DNA from: Physella acuta
Lineage: Eukaryota; Mollusca; Gastropoda; Physidae
Direction of reading: 5' to 3'
Length of the DNA stretch: 64,000 nt
Assembly (NCBI RefSeq): GCF_028476545.1
Contig: NW_026732581.1
Span: forward strand, 943,789-1,007,788
This document shows positions 12,471-34,924 of this stretch, piece after piece. The notes under the pieces were generated by a model. It did no database searches. It saw nothing but the letters and a program-made list of their open reading frames with translations, and was not told the origin of the DNA. Made by a program: the position numbers and the translations under genes. Each line of letters opens with the position of its first letter. The first letter of the stretch is position 1.

Positions 12471-12639
12471 TACCATAAACCTGCGCTGTCAAATCGTTTA
12501 GGCTTAAAATCTTCGTTGTTAAATTAACACCATTTTATTTGTTACTGTTACTCACTTGATGGACGACACTTTACCACGTTTGAAAACTCTTTGTTGTACA
12601 CATACTGTCATAAAACCAGTTTGTTAGTGACGTAACCAA

Positions 12640-12730
12640 GGTGGACAAGTCCACGGTTCCCTTAAGGTCCAACCCCCCCCCCCCACCCCCTCCTCTGAGC
12701 TGTTAAAGTAAATAAATCTAGCCCTCGAAA
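12640..12730 (+). repeat. C-tract repeat fragment
   Basis: Runs of 12 and more C next to GGTCCAACC and CTGAGCTGTTAAA resemble the C-tract region at 35380-35430 (GTTGAACCCC..CTGATCTGTTAAA). It is probably one dispersed repeat family. Confidence 0.35.
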
Positions 12731-13424
12731 TAACTCGGGCTTTTTTTGTAAATTATTTGTTTAATAACTGGATTTTAAAGAGATATGTGTGATCTGACCC
12801 ATATTTGTAAAACAAAAATCTTTAAGAACCTAACAAGCTGCGTTTGGTGGAATGATGATTAATTTTTTAAAAACAAAACTACGACCCGTTAAAATGAAAC
12901 TGGTCACGTGGTATGGAGTTACTTGAACTGAAAAAAATAATTGATCTTTTAAATCTTTTTGTGGATAATTCAATTCAATGTTTCAAAAGTATAATTCTAG
13001 TTTTGGCCTCCGACCTCTCTAAGGTAAAATCTTTATGGCCATGCCTATGATGGCAAGTTCTCGTTTTTTTAAATCTTTTACAACAACAGACACGTTGATA
13101 GAGTAAACATAAAATATACAAAGAATGAGACATTTTACATTACACATTGTCAAGACATTGAAAGCACATAATTCAAACTCGTAATTTTTTAAAAGAGGTT
13201 TAATAATTATTCGAAACATTGAAAAGTCAAAAAATATATTATTCTACATAAGTGTGCTATTTATTTTATTTTACTGCTGCTCTTTATATTTTATATTTAT
13301 AAACTGTCATACGTATACGTATTTCTGTATCCTAACACTTGTACGTAAAATTAGAATGCAAACTTAAATATTTTTTTTAATACAGAAAATCATTTCAAGA
13401 CAAGATTATTTGACTTGCCACGTG

Positions 13425-15345
13425 TGACTTGAAGGCTTTTTCGCTGCCTGTTGATGACATGGAGCTAGTTGGCTGGCTGCTGATAACTGGAGGGCCAGTT
13501 AGTTTGCTGATGATGACTTGAGGGCTAGTTGGCTGGCTGCTGATGACTTAAGTGCTAGTTGGCTTGATACTTGAGACTTGACGGTTTGTTTGCTCGCTAC
13601 TAGTAAATAAAAGATTATTTAGCTTATTAATACTAATATTGTTAGATTATTGGACTTGTCTTGCGTGACTTAAATTTTAGTTGACTGGCTTCTGATGACT
13701 TGAGGGCTTGTTCACTGCCTGTTGATGACTTGAGAGCTTGTTGACTGGCTGCTGATGATTGAGGGCTAGTCGGCTGGCTGCTGAAAACTAGAGAGCTAGT
13801 TCGCTGGCTTCTGCTGACTTTAGGGCTAGTTGGCTTGCTGCTAATAAATAGTAGAGTAATTAGCTTGTCACAAATGGTCCAAAAATTTCATGACTCGCCA
13901 CTTTAGTTTTTAGAGCTTGTTGGCTTGCTTCTAATAAATTGATGGCTTGTGGGCTTACTGCTGATGACTTTAGGGCTAGTTGGCTTCCTGTTGATGACTT
14001 CAGGGCTAGTTGGCTTGCTTCTGATGACTCTAAGGCTATTTGGTTGGTGCTTATGACTTCAGGGCTTTTTGGCTGGATTCTGATGACTTGACGGTTTATT
14101 CGCTTCTTGCTGATGACTTGTGGGCTAGTTGGCTGGCTGCTGATGACTTGAGGACTAGCTGGATTGTAACTGGAGACTTGACGAATTGTTGGCTTGCTAC
14201 TAATAAATAAAAGATTATTTAGCTTTATAGTAATATTGTCGGATTATTGGACTTGCCAAGTGTGACCTGAAGGCTATTTGGCTAGCTGTTGATGACTGAT
14301 GACTTGAGGGCTTGTTCGCTGCCTATTTATGACATGTAGCTAGTTGGCTGGCTGCTGATAACTTGAGAACCAGTTAGTTTGCTGATGATGACTTGACGGC
14401 TAGATGGCTTCTACTAATGCCTTGATGGCTGCCTACTATTAGCTTAATACTAATGGTGTGTTAATTTCTCCACTTGCCAATTGTGTCTTTAGAGCTAATT
14501 GACGCAGCTGATACTTGAGGGCTAGTTGACTTGCTGCTTATAACTTAAGGGCTAGTTGACTTGCTTCTACTAACGTGATGGCTAATTGTTTATCTGCTAA
14601 TGACTTGAGGGCTAGATGACTTGCTGCTTATAACTTGAGGGATGGTTGATTAGCCGCTGAAAAGATGAGGGATAGTTAACTTGCTGCTTATGACTTGAGG
14701 GCTAGTTGGCGGGCTGCTGATGACTTGTGGGCTAGGAGCTTGATGCTGTCGACTTCAGGGCTATTTGGTTGGCTGCTGATGACTTGAGGACTAGCAGGCT
14801 TGTTACTGGAGACTTGACAGTTTGTTGGCGTGCTACTAATAAATAACAGATTATTTAGCTTAATACTAATATTGTCAGATTATTGGACTTGCCACATGTG
14901 ACTTGAAGGCTATTTGGCTAGTTGCTGATGGCTTTAGGGCTTTTTCGCTGCCTGTTGATGACATGGAGCTAGTTGGCTGGCTGCTGATAACGGAGGGCCA
15001 GTTAGTTTGCTGATGATGACTTGACGGCTAGTTGGCTTGTACTGATGACTTGATGGCTTCCTACTAATAAACAGAAGAGTAATTAGCTAAATACTAATGG
15101 TGAGTTAATTTCTCCACTTGCCAATTGTGTCTTTAGAGCTAGTTGACGCAGCTGATACTTGAGGGCTATTTGACTTGCTGCTGATGACTGGAGGGCTATT
15201 TGACTTGCTGTTGATGACTTTTGGGCTAGTTCGCTGGCTGCTGTCGACTTGAGGGCTTGTTGTCTTGTAATGATGACTTAACGACTGTTTGGCTGGCTGT
15301 TGATGACTTCAGGCCTATTTGGCTTGCTTCTTGTAACTAGTTATA
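13425..15345 (+). repeat. 1.9-kb imperfect minisatellite, about 31-bp unit
   Basis: The unit is approximately GGCTAGTTGGCTTGCTGCTGATGACTTGAGG, repeated about 55 times with drift. Higher-order blocks recur: a roughly 400-bp block with AATAAAAGATTATTTAGCTT and a GTTAATTTCTCCACTTGCCA block appear more than once. No open frame persists. The unit holds CTGATGA but lacks the second conserved half of a hammerhead core. Confidence 0.85.
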
Positions 15346-15835
15346 ATCTATCGGTTAGTTTTGTTGTCGTTCGTTTGTCAGTTGTCGGTAAGTGGTGTTT
15401 GGTTCGTTGGTTGGTTTCGGTTGGTTGTCTTTTAGTTGGTTAGTTGTTGTTCGTTTGTTCGTTGTCGGTTAGTGATGTTAGTTAGGATCGTTGGTTCGTT
15501 TTCGTCCGTTGTTGGTTGTCTGTTAGTTGGTTAATTGTCGTTCGTTTGTCCGTTGTCGGTTAGTGGTGTTAGTAAGGTTCGTTGTTTGTTTTCGTTCGAT
15601 GGTTGTCTGTTAGTTGGTTAGTTGTCGTTCGTTTGTCCGTTGTCGGTTAGTGGTGTTAGTTAGCTTTTTTGGTTGTTTTTCGTCAGTTGGTTGGTTATCT
15701 ATTAGTTGTTTAGTTGTCGTTTGTTTGTCCGTTGTCGGTTAGTGGTGTTAGTAAGGTGCGTTGGTTTTCATCCGTTGGTTGGTTGTCTGTTTGGGGGTTT
15801 GTTGTTGTTAATTTGTCCGTTGACATTTTTTTATG
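15346..15835 (+). repeat. Minisatellite, about 110-bp unit
   Basis: Four to five copies of a GT-rich unit with GTTGTCGTTCGTTTGTCCG, GGTTAGTGGTGTTAGT and TTCGTCCGTTGGTTGG words. It abuts the previous array but is unrelated in sequence. Confidence 0.8.
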
Positions 15836-15924
15836 TCTGTTACTGAATTGGTATGTGTTTTTTTTTATTTGGTGTGTACACACGCACTTTAAGCACTTAT
15901 CTGATACTCATATCTGGACATCTA

Positions 15925-16260
15925 CTTGATGGGTCCTCTCGGCTATGGGTCATCTCACTTGGTCCTCTGGTTGATGGGCCTCTCGGTGATGGGTCCTTTC
16001 GATGATGGGTCATCTCGTTGATGGGCCTCTCGGTGGTGGGTCCTTTCGATGTAGGGTCACCTCGTTGATGGGCCTCTCGGTGGTGGGTCCTTTCGATGAT
16101 GGGTCATCTCGTTGATGGGCCTCTCGGTGATGGGTCCTTTCGATGATGGGTTATCTTGGTAGCGGGTTCTCTCTTTGATGCTTCCTCTATGTGATGGGAC
16201 CCTTTATTGACGGGTCGTCTTGTTTATGGGACATCTTGTACATGGTTCCACTCGGTAATG
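15925..16260 (+). repeat. Minisatellite, GATGGG/CTCTCGG unit
   Basis: A unit of about 57 bp (GGGCCTCTCGGTGATGGG, TCCTTTCGATGATGGG, TCATCTCGTTGAT) is repeated about five to six times and decays to the right. It is the third unrelated array in a row. Confidence 0.8.
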
Positions 16261-17224
<964 letters not shown>

Positions 17225-17265
17225 CTATTAATTTTATAGTTTTCATAATCAATGTAAAATGAATT

Positions 17266-17337
17266 AGCAGAGTGGCGCAGAGGAAGCATGCTGGGCCCGT
17301 AACCCAGTGGTCCATGGATCGCAACCATGATCTGCTA
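17266..17337 (+). tRNA. Initiator-like tRNA with CGU anticodon (copy 1)
   Basis: It is 72 nt with initiator hallmarks: A1-U72, three G-C pairs at the anticodon-stem base (CTGGG/CCCAG), and A54 in the T loop (GGATCG instead of GGTTCG). The anticodon loop is CCCGTAA, so the anticodon is CGU (reads ACG, Thr) instead of CAU. The T stem is fully paired (CATGG/CCATG). Relative to the neighbouring iMet gene, pair 50-64 changed on both sides (G-C to A-U), a compensatory change. Mismatches are G7-A66 and C11-A24. A TTTTT terminator follows 5 nt after the end. It is either a diverged iMet pseudogene or a chimeric-identity tRNA. Confidence 0.75.
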
Positions 17338-17755
17338 GATTTCTTTTTGTAGAGAAAATGTACACAATTCTGCAGAAGTTCACGTTGTGTTAAAACTAAT
17401 GGCGCTGTGAGTATGTGTGAAGTTACAGTTGTGTACGTTGATTTACCTATAGAAAGCTATTTTGTGTTACTCTTTTAACAGCAGTAACTAGAGTGATGTA
17501 ACCATGAACATGATTAATGACAAACCTTTAGTTTATTTGGTATATTTCATGTGATATACTGCAACAGTAAGGACATTTTTAACACACCTCATGGAACTAA
17601 TACACTTGTTTTGAGTTGAAAACTCTTTTTTTTTAAATTGCCTTATGCCACTTACACTTAATTAAATCGTGGTCAATGTGCTTCACAAAAAATTCAATTT
17701 AGCCCTATAATCTAACGTATTTTAAAATAGTATTAACATTGTGTGTTCATGCAAG

Positions 17756-17827
17756 AGCAGAGTGGCGCAGTGGAAGAGTGCTGGGCCCATAACCCAGAGG
17801 TCCGTGGATCGACACCACGCTCTGCTA
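17756..17827 (+). tRNA. tRNA-iMet (CAU), copy 1
   Basis: 72-nt eukaryotic initiator tRNA: acceptor AGCAGAG/CTCTGCT, anticodon stem CTGGG/CCCAG with loop CCCATAA, T arm CGTGG-ATCGACA-CCACG with A54. The D stem has one mismatch (G12-A23), otherwise it is canonical. No intron. TTTT terminator 5 nt downstream. It lies 418 bp after the CGU-anticodon relative. Confidence 0.92.
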
Positions 17828-17967
17828 AATTTGTTTTATTATAGTTGACATGTGTAAAACTCTCCATGCTTCTAATAACAACTGAATAAACGATATCATG
17901 TGTATCTATATTATTCTGGAATTTGATTTGCTGTTCTGATTTTTAAAGCAGTAGATTCTCTACTGAA

Positions 17968-17969
<2 letters not shown>

Positions 17970-18042
<73 letters not shown>
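17970..18042. repeat. (TA)n microsatellite
   Basis: It follows the module GGAATTTGATTTGCTGTTC / CTCTACTGAAG, which recurs next to another TA run at 21165-21240. Confidence 0.9.
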
Positions 18043-18046
<4 letters not shown>

Positions 18047-18249
18047 AATGTTTTTATTCTACTGTTTAGCTTGAGTGAGACATATCAATAGATCGTGTTA
18101 CTTCCCACTGGTCTAGCCTATCTGATCAATCGTGTCTAGAGGTAGGGATGTGATGCAACAACAAAACAAAATATAAAAACCTTATAATAGCAAACTTTTA
18201 AATACACTGAAAACAAGAAAATAAACGTGTTTATTTTCTTATGTTAAGA

Positions 18250-18430
18250 CACCTGAGAGGTGTTAGGACACATGGATGGTGTTAGAACAACTAGATGGTG
18301 TTAGGACACCTGGATGGTGTTTGGACACCTGAATGGTGTAAGGACACCTGGATGGTGTTTGGACACCTGAATGGTGTTAGGACACCTGAATGTTGTTTGG
18401 ACACCTGGATGGTGTTAGAACACATATTGA
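18250..18430 (+). repeat. 20-bp minisatellite (GGACACCTGGATGGTGTT)
   Basis: About nine copies of a 19-20-bp unit in unit 1. The matching array in unit 2 is at about 22849-23027. Confidence 0.9.
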
Positions 18431-18514
18431 TGGTCTTGATCTCTAAAGTAAAGTACTTACATATGTTGTTATTAAATTTTATGTACTGGGCTATTTTATC
18501 CTGAATTAACTAAT

Positions 18515-18865
18515 GTTCCCTGGGATATTTTCTCCTAAGATATTTTGTCCAGAGATATTTTGTCCAGATATATTTTGTCCAGAGATATTTTGTACTGAGA
18601 TATTTTGTTCTGCATGTTGTCCAGAGATATTTTGTCCAGAGATATTTTGTCCTGAGATATTTTATCCTAAGATATTTTGTCCTGAGATATTTTGTCTTGC
18701 ATTTTGCCCAGAGATATTTTGTCCAGAGATATTTTGTCCTGATATATTTTATCCTAAGATATTTTGTCCTTAGATATTTTATCCTGAGATATTTTGTACT
18801 GAGATATTTTGTTCTGCATGTAGTCCTGAGATATTTTGTCCTGAGATATTTTGTCCTGCAACTTG
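18515..18865 (+). repeat. 15-bp minisatellite (GAGATATTTTGTCCT)
   Basis: About 23 copies. It yields open frames on both strands (up to 168 codons, KYLRT-type repeats) that are repeat artefacts. The matching array in unit 2 is at 23112-23462. Confidence 0.9.
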
Positions 18866-19279
18866 CCTTGTGATGTTCTGTCGTTTTTGTTAACATTTGA
18901 AAAATAAAAACAAATGTTACCAATAGATTTGTATGTCGTGACATAACACTCCAACCAGTTTCAAAAGTTATGCAGCTTGTAAATAGCTTTGTTAAAAAAA
19001 TAAAGACATTAACCATTGACCTATTGTAACGACCTAGCGCGAAAGATTAAAACCTTTAAAAAACAAGTATCAAACATATACAAGCTTGTAAGTTCAGCTA
19101 AACGAAACTATGTGGATAAAAAATTTTGCACGTTTGTAAATAAATACTAACGTATGTAAATTAGAAGCATAAGAAAAACAAAGGCCTCATTCTACGTCAG
19201 ATAATATCAGTGTGTTATTCTGTGTTATACGCCGTATTGCCTGGTTTGATAAAAGGCTATACGGTTTTTGCTTAGAGAC

Positions 19280-19635
19280 AAAGGTAAGATGAGATAGACG
19301 ATGAGGTTAAATGAGATGAGATGATAACGTTAAATGAGATTAGATGATGAGGTTAAATGAGATTATGATGAGGTTAAATGAGATTAGATGAGATGAGATT
19401 ATATGATGAGGTTAAATGCGATTAGATGATGAGTTTAAATGAGATTATATGATGAGGTTAAATGAGATTAGATGATGAGGTTAAATGAGATTATGATGAG
19501 GTTAAATGAGATAAGATGAGATGAGATTAGATAATGAGGTTAAATGAGATTAGATAATGAGGTTAAATGAAATTAGATGATGAGGTTAAATGAGATTAGA
19601 GGATGATGTTAAATGCGATTAGATGATGAAGATGT
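19280..19635 (+). repeat. GATGAGGTTAAATGAGATTA minisatellite
   Basis: About 16 copies of a 20-24-bp unit. The matching array in unit 2 is at about 23877-24232. Confidence 0.9.
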
Positions 19636-19792
19636 AATTAAACCTCTAGTTTGTGTTTGTAGTGTGGTAAGTATCAGCTTAATGATATGAGAAGTAGGTC
19701 CGCTTTGGTCATGTTAGTTGAATTTGTTGACATTTTTGTGCCTCTTGTTTTGAAGTTAGTTTGTATTTTCTGGATCTTACACAGATGTTTTG

Positions 19793-19865
19793 TAGGCAGA
19801 TGAGGCTCGCTAGCAAGGGACAACCCATCTAATCTATAACAGAAAACTCAGGAACCAAACAGGAG
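19793..19865 (+). mobile_element. SINE family A fragment
   Basis: GGCAGATGAGGCTCGCTAGC and the following GGGACAACCCATCTA match the start of the family A body. Head and tail are missing. It is duplicated at 24390-24462. Confidence 0.45.
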
Positions 19866-20820
19866 TCTGTTTATTTGTTTATTCGTGAATGTGTGACGAA
19901 TTTTGAAACTCAAATTAACCCATTTCTAATGCAGCAATTTAATTTAAACTTTCCGGATACTTTCATCTCCAATGACAATGCAAGAATACCTAGTTTTCCG
20001 TTGAGTTAGAAATTAGGTTAGTCGTTAAATTTTTATGAAAAGGTTACTAAATTCAACAATTAAAAAGAAGATAACAAGATTAAATACTTGTAATTGCTTG
20101 ATTAACCATCTGACAGCTGTTAACTGTTTAGGGCCGATTGGTAACTCAGAGAGTCGGCCAAGGATTATGACGGGGCGCATAACTTTCTTTCAGAAAATGC
20201 AAACTGCTAATCGGGTTTTAGCCGTAGCCTTTGTGATGTAGAATTTATTTAGAATGAATTACTGAAAATTAAAAATAAATCAAAATACAGAAACATAATA
20301 CAATAATTAGCTTTTAACTGCATTAAGGATTAATTTTAATTGCTTTTTGAAAAGAAAGCTTTGGTCGCAAAATAAGTAAAAAGATCCTATGAGTGATCAC
20401 TTGTTTTATCCGAGAAAGATAGTTTTTGTGTGCATTTACAAGGTTACAATTATAAAGGATCTTAAAAATTAATTTGTGTTTTATTAGTTGTTATTTGTAT
20501 TATATTCGTATAAAAAATTAAATGAACAAAGTTAAAATACATACACACATCTTAATGGATATAATGTGCTTTATTTTATCATTTTAAAGAGTAAGGTTTT
20601 ACAATCATTTGGAAGAAGTGGAGTATTAATAGAATGAACTGTTATATTATTTTAGCCAGACTAGATGCTGACAGTTTTGCCATAAGTTATAATACTTTTT
20701 GTGTAAGAGGATAGAAACTATAACAGATTTAAAAAATAATGAGATTCATTAATTAATAAAAGTATTAGTACAAAGAACATAGGAGGTAAGCGACATTTCT
20801 GATATTTGATACACTCAGAA
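19866..20820. other. Unit 1 sequence, no gene recognised
   Basis: AT-rich. A 68-codon open frame at 20035-20241 is conserved in the duplicate only because the duplication is recent; it has no recognisable domain or splice context. Matching unit 2 sequence is 24463-25417. Confidence 0.35.
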
Positions 20821-20976
20821 TCAAGCAACAAGTTTTACGCCAAAATCCTTCATCTGCGTCATTTGGTAGACGTCAATGGTAACATTATCGTTCAGATGGT
20901 TCATATTGAAGCTTGATTCATCGGCCAGTTTCACGTCATTGTGTTTCCACAACTGTCTGTCGGCTGGGATATTAAA
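20821..20976 (-). pseudogene. Duplicated terminal exon of ubiquitin-like gene C
   Basis: It appears identical to the terminal exon at 25418-25573, with the acceptor (ACAG before TTTAATATCCC) and stop intact. No first or second exon exists in this unit, so it is a stranded downstream copy. It could act as an alternative last exon if transcription of gene C reads past 25418. Confidence 0.8.
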
Positions 20977-21079
20977 CTGTAATATTAAATGCAATACATT
21001 TTTATTTCTGTTTTTTGATGTAATAATGTTACAATTTTTCATAAAAGCACGTATTGTTTCGAAAATTATAAAAGCATAT

Positions 21080-21083
21080 TATA

Positions 21084-21148
<65 letters not shown>
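21080..21148. repeat. (TA)n microsatellite
   Basis: It lies upstream (minus-strand sense) of the stranded terminal exon. The unit 2 counterpart at about 25688-25778 is longer. Confidence 0.9.
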
Positions 21149-21152
<4 letters not shown>

Positions 21153-21236
21153 TATTTATTTACTTCGTGTGTATCTATATTATTCTGGAATTTGATTTGC
21201 TGTTCTGATTTTAAAAGCAGTAGATTCTCTACTGAA

Positions 21237-21239
<3 letters not shown>

Positions 21240-21306
<67 letters not shown>
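21240..21306. repeat. (TA)n microsatellite truncating an exon copy
   Basis: It directly abuts the truncated exon copy at 21307. The unit 2 counterpart is 25868-25926. Confidence 0.9.
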
Positions 21307-21310
<4 letters not shown>

Positions 21311-21430
21311 TGGGATATTGAACAGTAATATTGAATGTAATACATTTTAAATCTTTTTGATGTAATACAATGTTGCAATCTTTCATAAAAACATGTATTA
21401 TTTCGAAAAATTATATTAAGCAATGTCATT
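21307..21430 (-). pseudogene. Truncated copy of gene C terminal exon and intron
   Basis: On the minus strand the intron sequence upstream of the terminal exon is repeated, then the first 17 exon bases (TTCAATATCCCAACCGA), after which (TA)n replaces the rest. The splice acceptor reads ACTG instead of ACAG, so it is dead. It is present again at 25927-26050. Confidence 0.75.
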
Positions 21431-21449
21431 TATGACAGATGATATGATC

Positions 21450-21612
21450 TTCACCTGGGTTCGATAAAACCCCAGGGGTTCGTTGAATCAGTTTCAAGGG
21501 TCCGGCGGATTTTTTCTGTGTGGATGATATAACAGTAAAAAAAAAGGGTTCGGTAAATGCGCATATGTAATTCGCAGGGTTCGGCACATTCCAAAAGGTT
21601 AAGAACCGCTGG
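21450..21612 (-). mobile_element. hAT-like (Charlie/SPIN-type) remnant
   Basis: The minus-strand edge CAGCGGTTCTTAACC is the terminus typical of this hAT group. The body carries repeated GGGTTCG words. No transposase. Copied at 26070-26231. Confidence 0.55.
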
Positions 21613-21759
21613 CAAACGATCATTCGTCGGTTGCTCAAAAGACAATATGAAACTCAATTTGAAGTATTTAATATTTATTACATTTTTATTTGCAGTAGCG
21701 ATTTCCAAATTTCTTTAAAGAAGTATCAGTAATGTAAAGATCAGAAAAGCTACGAAGAA

Positions 21760-21824
<65 letters not shown>

Positions 21825-21865
21825 CTATTAATTTTATAGTTTTCATAATCAATGTAAAATGAATT

Positions 21866-21937
21866 AGCAGAGTGGCGCAGAGGAAGCATGCTGGGCCCGT
21901 AACCCAGTGGTCCATGGATCGCAACCATGATCTGCTA
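21866..21937 (+). tRNA. Initiator-like tRNA with CGU anticodon (copy 2)
   Basis: Identical over 72 nt to 17266-17337, including the CGU anticodon, the two stem mismatches and the T-run terminator. Confidence 0.75.
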
Positions 21938-22356
21938 GATTTCTTTTTGTAGAGAAAATGTACACAATTCTGCAGAAGTTCACGTTGTGTTAAAACTAAT
22001 GGCGCTGTGAGTATGTGTGAAGTTACAGTTGTGTACGTTGATTTACCTATAGAAAGCTATTTTGTGTTACTCTTTTAACAGCAGTAACTAGAGTGATGTA
22101 ACCATGAACATGATTAATGACAAACATTTAGTTTATTTGGTATATTTCATGTGATATACTGCAACAGTAAGGACATTTTTAACACACCTCATGGAACTAA
22201 TACACTTGTTTTGAGTTGAAAACTCTTTTTTTTTTAAATTGCCTTATGCCACTTACACTTAATTAAATCGTGGTCAATGTGCTTCACAAAAAATTCAATT
22301 TAGCCCTATAATCTAACGTATTTTAAAATAGTATTAACATTGTGTGTTCATGCAAG

Positions 22357-22428
22357 AGCAGAGTGGCGCAGTGGAAGAGTGCTGGGCCCATAACCCAGAG
22401 GTCCGTGGATCGACACCACGCTCTGCTA
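22357..22428 (+). tRNA. tRNA-iMet (CAU), copy 2
   Basis: Identical to 17756-17827. All initiator features are retained. Confidence 0.92.
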
Positions 22429-22568
22429 AATTTGTTTTATTATAGTTGACATGTGTAAAACTCTCCATGCTTCTAATAACAACTGAATAAACGATATCAT
22501 GTGTATCTATATTATTCTGGAATTTGATTTGCTGTTCTGATTTTTAAAGCAGTAGATTCTCTACTGAA

Positions 22569-22569
<1 letters not shown>

Positions 22570-22633
<64 letters not shown>

Positions 22634-22640
22634 TATATAT
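22570..22640. repeat. (TA)n microsatellite
   Basis: Counterpart of 17970-18042 with one AA interruption. Confidence 0.9.
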
Positions 22641-22848
22641 TTAAATGTTTTTATTCTACTGTTTAGCTTGAGTGAGACATATCAATAGATCGTGTTACTT
22701 CCCACTGGTCTAGCCTATCTGATCAATCGTGTCTAGAGGTAGGGATGTGATGCAACAACAAAACAAAATATAAAAACCTTATAATAGCAAACTTTTAAAT
22801 ACACTGAAAACAAGAAAATAAACGTGTTTATTTTCTTATGTTAAGACA

Positions 22849-24232
22849 CCTGAGAGGTGTTAGGACACATGGATGGTGTTAGAACAACTAGATGGTGTTA
22901 GGACACCTGGATGGTGTTTGGACACCTGAATGGTGTAAGGACACCTGGATGGTGTTTGGACACCTGAATGGTGTTAGGACACCTGAATGTTGTTTGGACA
23001 CCTGGATGGTGTTAGAACACATATTGATGGTCTTGATCTCTAAAGTAAAGTACTTACATATGTTGTTATTAAATTTTATGTACTGGGCTATTTTATCCTG
23101 AATTAACTAATGTTCCCTGGGATATTTTCTCCTAAGATATTTTGTCCAGAGATATTTTGTCCAGATATATTTTGTCCAGAGATATTTTGTACTGAGATAT
23201 TTTGTTCTGCATGTTGTCCAGAGATATTTTGTCCAGAGATATTTTGTCCTGAGATATTTTATCCTAAGATATTTTGTCCTGAGATATTTTGTCTTGCATT
23301 TTGCCCAGAGATATTTTGTCCAGAGATATTTTGTCCTGATATATTTTATCCTAAGATATTTTGTCCTTAGATATTTTATCCTGAGATATTTTGTACTGAG
23401 ATATTTTGTTCTGCATGTAGTCCTGAGATATTTTGTCCTGAGATATTTTGTCCTGCAACTTGCCTTGTGATGTTCTGTCGTTTTTGTTAACATTTGAAAA
23501 ATAAAAACAAATGTTACCAATAGATTTGTATGTCGTGACATAACACTCCAACCAGTTTCAAAAGTTATGCAGCTTGTAAATAGCTTTGTTAAAAAAATAA
23601 AGACATTAACCATTGACCTATTGTAACGACCTAGCGCGAAAGATTAAAACCTTTAAAAAACAAGTATCAAACATATACAAGCTTGTAAGTTCAGCTAAAC
23701 GAAACTATGTGGATAAAAAATTTTGCACGTTTGTAAATAAATACTAACGTATGTAAATTAGAAGCATAAGAAAAACAAAGGCCTCATTCTACGTCAGATA
23801 ATATCAGTGTGTTATTCTGTGTTATACGCCGTATTGCCTGGTTTGATAAAAGGCTATACGGTTTTTGCTTAGAGACAAAGGTAAGATGAGATAGACGATG
23901 AGGTTAAATGAGATGAGATGATAACGTTAAATGAGATTAGATGATGAGGTTAAATGAGATTATGATGAGGTTAAATGAGATTAGATGAGATGAGATTATA
24001 TGATGAGGTTAAATGCGATTAGATGATGAGTTTAAATGAGATTATATGATGAGGTTAAATGAGATTAGATGATGAGGTTAAATGAGATTATGATGAGGTT
24101 AAATGAGATAAGATGAGATGAGATTAGATAATGAGGTTAAATGAGATTAGATAATGAGGTTAAATGAAATTAGATGATGAGGTTAAATGAGATTAGAGGA
24201 TGATGTTAAATGCGATTAGATGATGAAGATGT
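22849..24232 (+). repeat. Minisatellite trio of unit 2
   Basis: Copies of the 20-bp, 15-bp and GATGAGGTTAAATG arrays described for unit 1, at 22849-23027, 23112-23462 and 23877-24232, with matching copy numbers as far as can be read. Confidence 0.9.
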
Positions 24233-25417
24233 AATTAAACCTCTAGTTTGTGTTTGTAGTGTGGTAAGTATCAGCTTAATGATATGAGAAGTAGGTCCGC
24301 TTTGGTCATGTTAGTTGAATTTGTTGACATTTTTGTGCCTCTTGTTTTGAAGTTAGTTTGTATTTTCTGGATCTTACACAGATGTTTTGTAGGCAGATGA
24401 GGCTCGCTAGCAAGGGACAACCCATCTAATCTATAACAGAAAACTCAGGAACCAAACAGGAGTCTGTTTATTTGTTTATTCGTGAATGTGTGACGAATTT
24501 TGAAACTCAAATTAACCCATTTCTAATGCAGCAATTTAATTTAAACTTTCCGGATACTTTCATCTCCAATGACAATGCAAGAATACCTAGTTTTCCGTTG
24601 AGTTAGAAATTAGGTTAGTCGTTAAATTTTTATGAAAAGGTTACTAAATTCAACAATTAAAAAGAAGATAACAAGATTAAATACTTGTAATTGCTTGATT
24701 AACCATCTGACAGCTGTTAACTGTTTAGGGCCGATTGGTAACTCAGAGAGTCGGCCAAGGATTATGACGGGGCGCATAACTTTCTTTCAGAAAATGCAAA
24801 CTGCTAATCGGGTTTTAGCCGTAGCCTTTGTGATGTAGAATTTATTTAGAATGAATTACTGAAAATTAAAAATAAATCAAAATACAGAAACATAATACAA
24901 TAATTAGCTTTTAACTGCATTAAGGATTAATTTTAATTGCTTTTTGAAAAGAAAGCTTTGGTCGCAAAATAAGTAAAAAGATCCTATGAGTGATCACTTG
25001 TTTTATCCGAGAAAGATAGTTTTTGTGTGCATTTACAAGGTTACAATTATAAAGGATCTTAAAAATTAATTTGTGTTTTATTAGTTGTTATTTGTATTAT
25101 ATTCGTATAAAAAATTAAATGAACAAAGTTAAAATACATACACACATCTTAATGGATATAATGTGCTTTATTTTATCATTTTAAAGAGTAAGGTTTTACA
25201 ATCATTTGGAAGAAGTGGAGTATTAATAGAATGAACTGTTATATTATTTTAGCCAGACTAGATGCTGACAGTTTTGCCATAAGTTATAATACTTTTTGTG
25301 TAAGAGGATAGAAACTATAACAGATTTAAAAAATAATGAGATTCATTAATTAATAAAAGTATTAGTACAAAGAACATAGGAGGTAAGCGACATTTCTGAT
25401 ATTTGATACACTCAGAA

Positions 25418-34924
<9,507 letters not shown>

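Noticed and set aside
11958-12478. Thr/His/Pro-rich frames of about 150 codons
   Set aside because: They are encoded by the CACA/GACCGTCCCTC repeat and open on both strands.
13425-15345. CTGATGA words in the minisatellite as tandem hammerhead ribozymes
   Set aside because: The hammerhead needs a second conserved GAAA half with flanking stems. The units lack it and show no stem complementarity.
13425-16260. Repeat arrays as a CRISPR-like array
   Set aside because: There is no alternation of identical repeats with unique spacers; units are degenerate tandem copies in animal DNA.
17266-17337. Calling this gene a normal tRNA-Thr (CGU)
   Set aside because: The body is initiator-Met (A1-U72, GGG/CCC anticodon stem, A54), not a threonine tRNA. 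Only the anticodon matches Thr.
18510-19016. 168-codon frame with KYLRT repeats (and copy at 23107)
   Set aside because: It is a 15-bp minisatellite read in a multiple-of-three frame. Conservation in the duplicate reflects recent duplication only.
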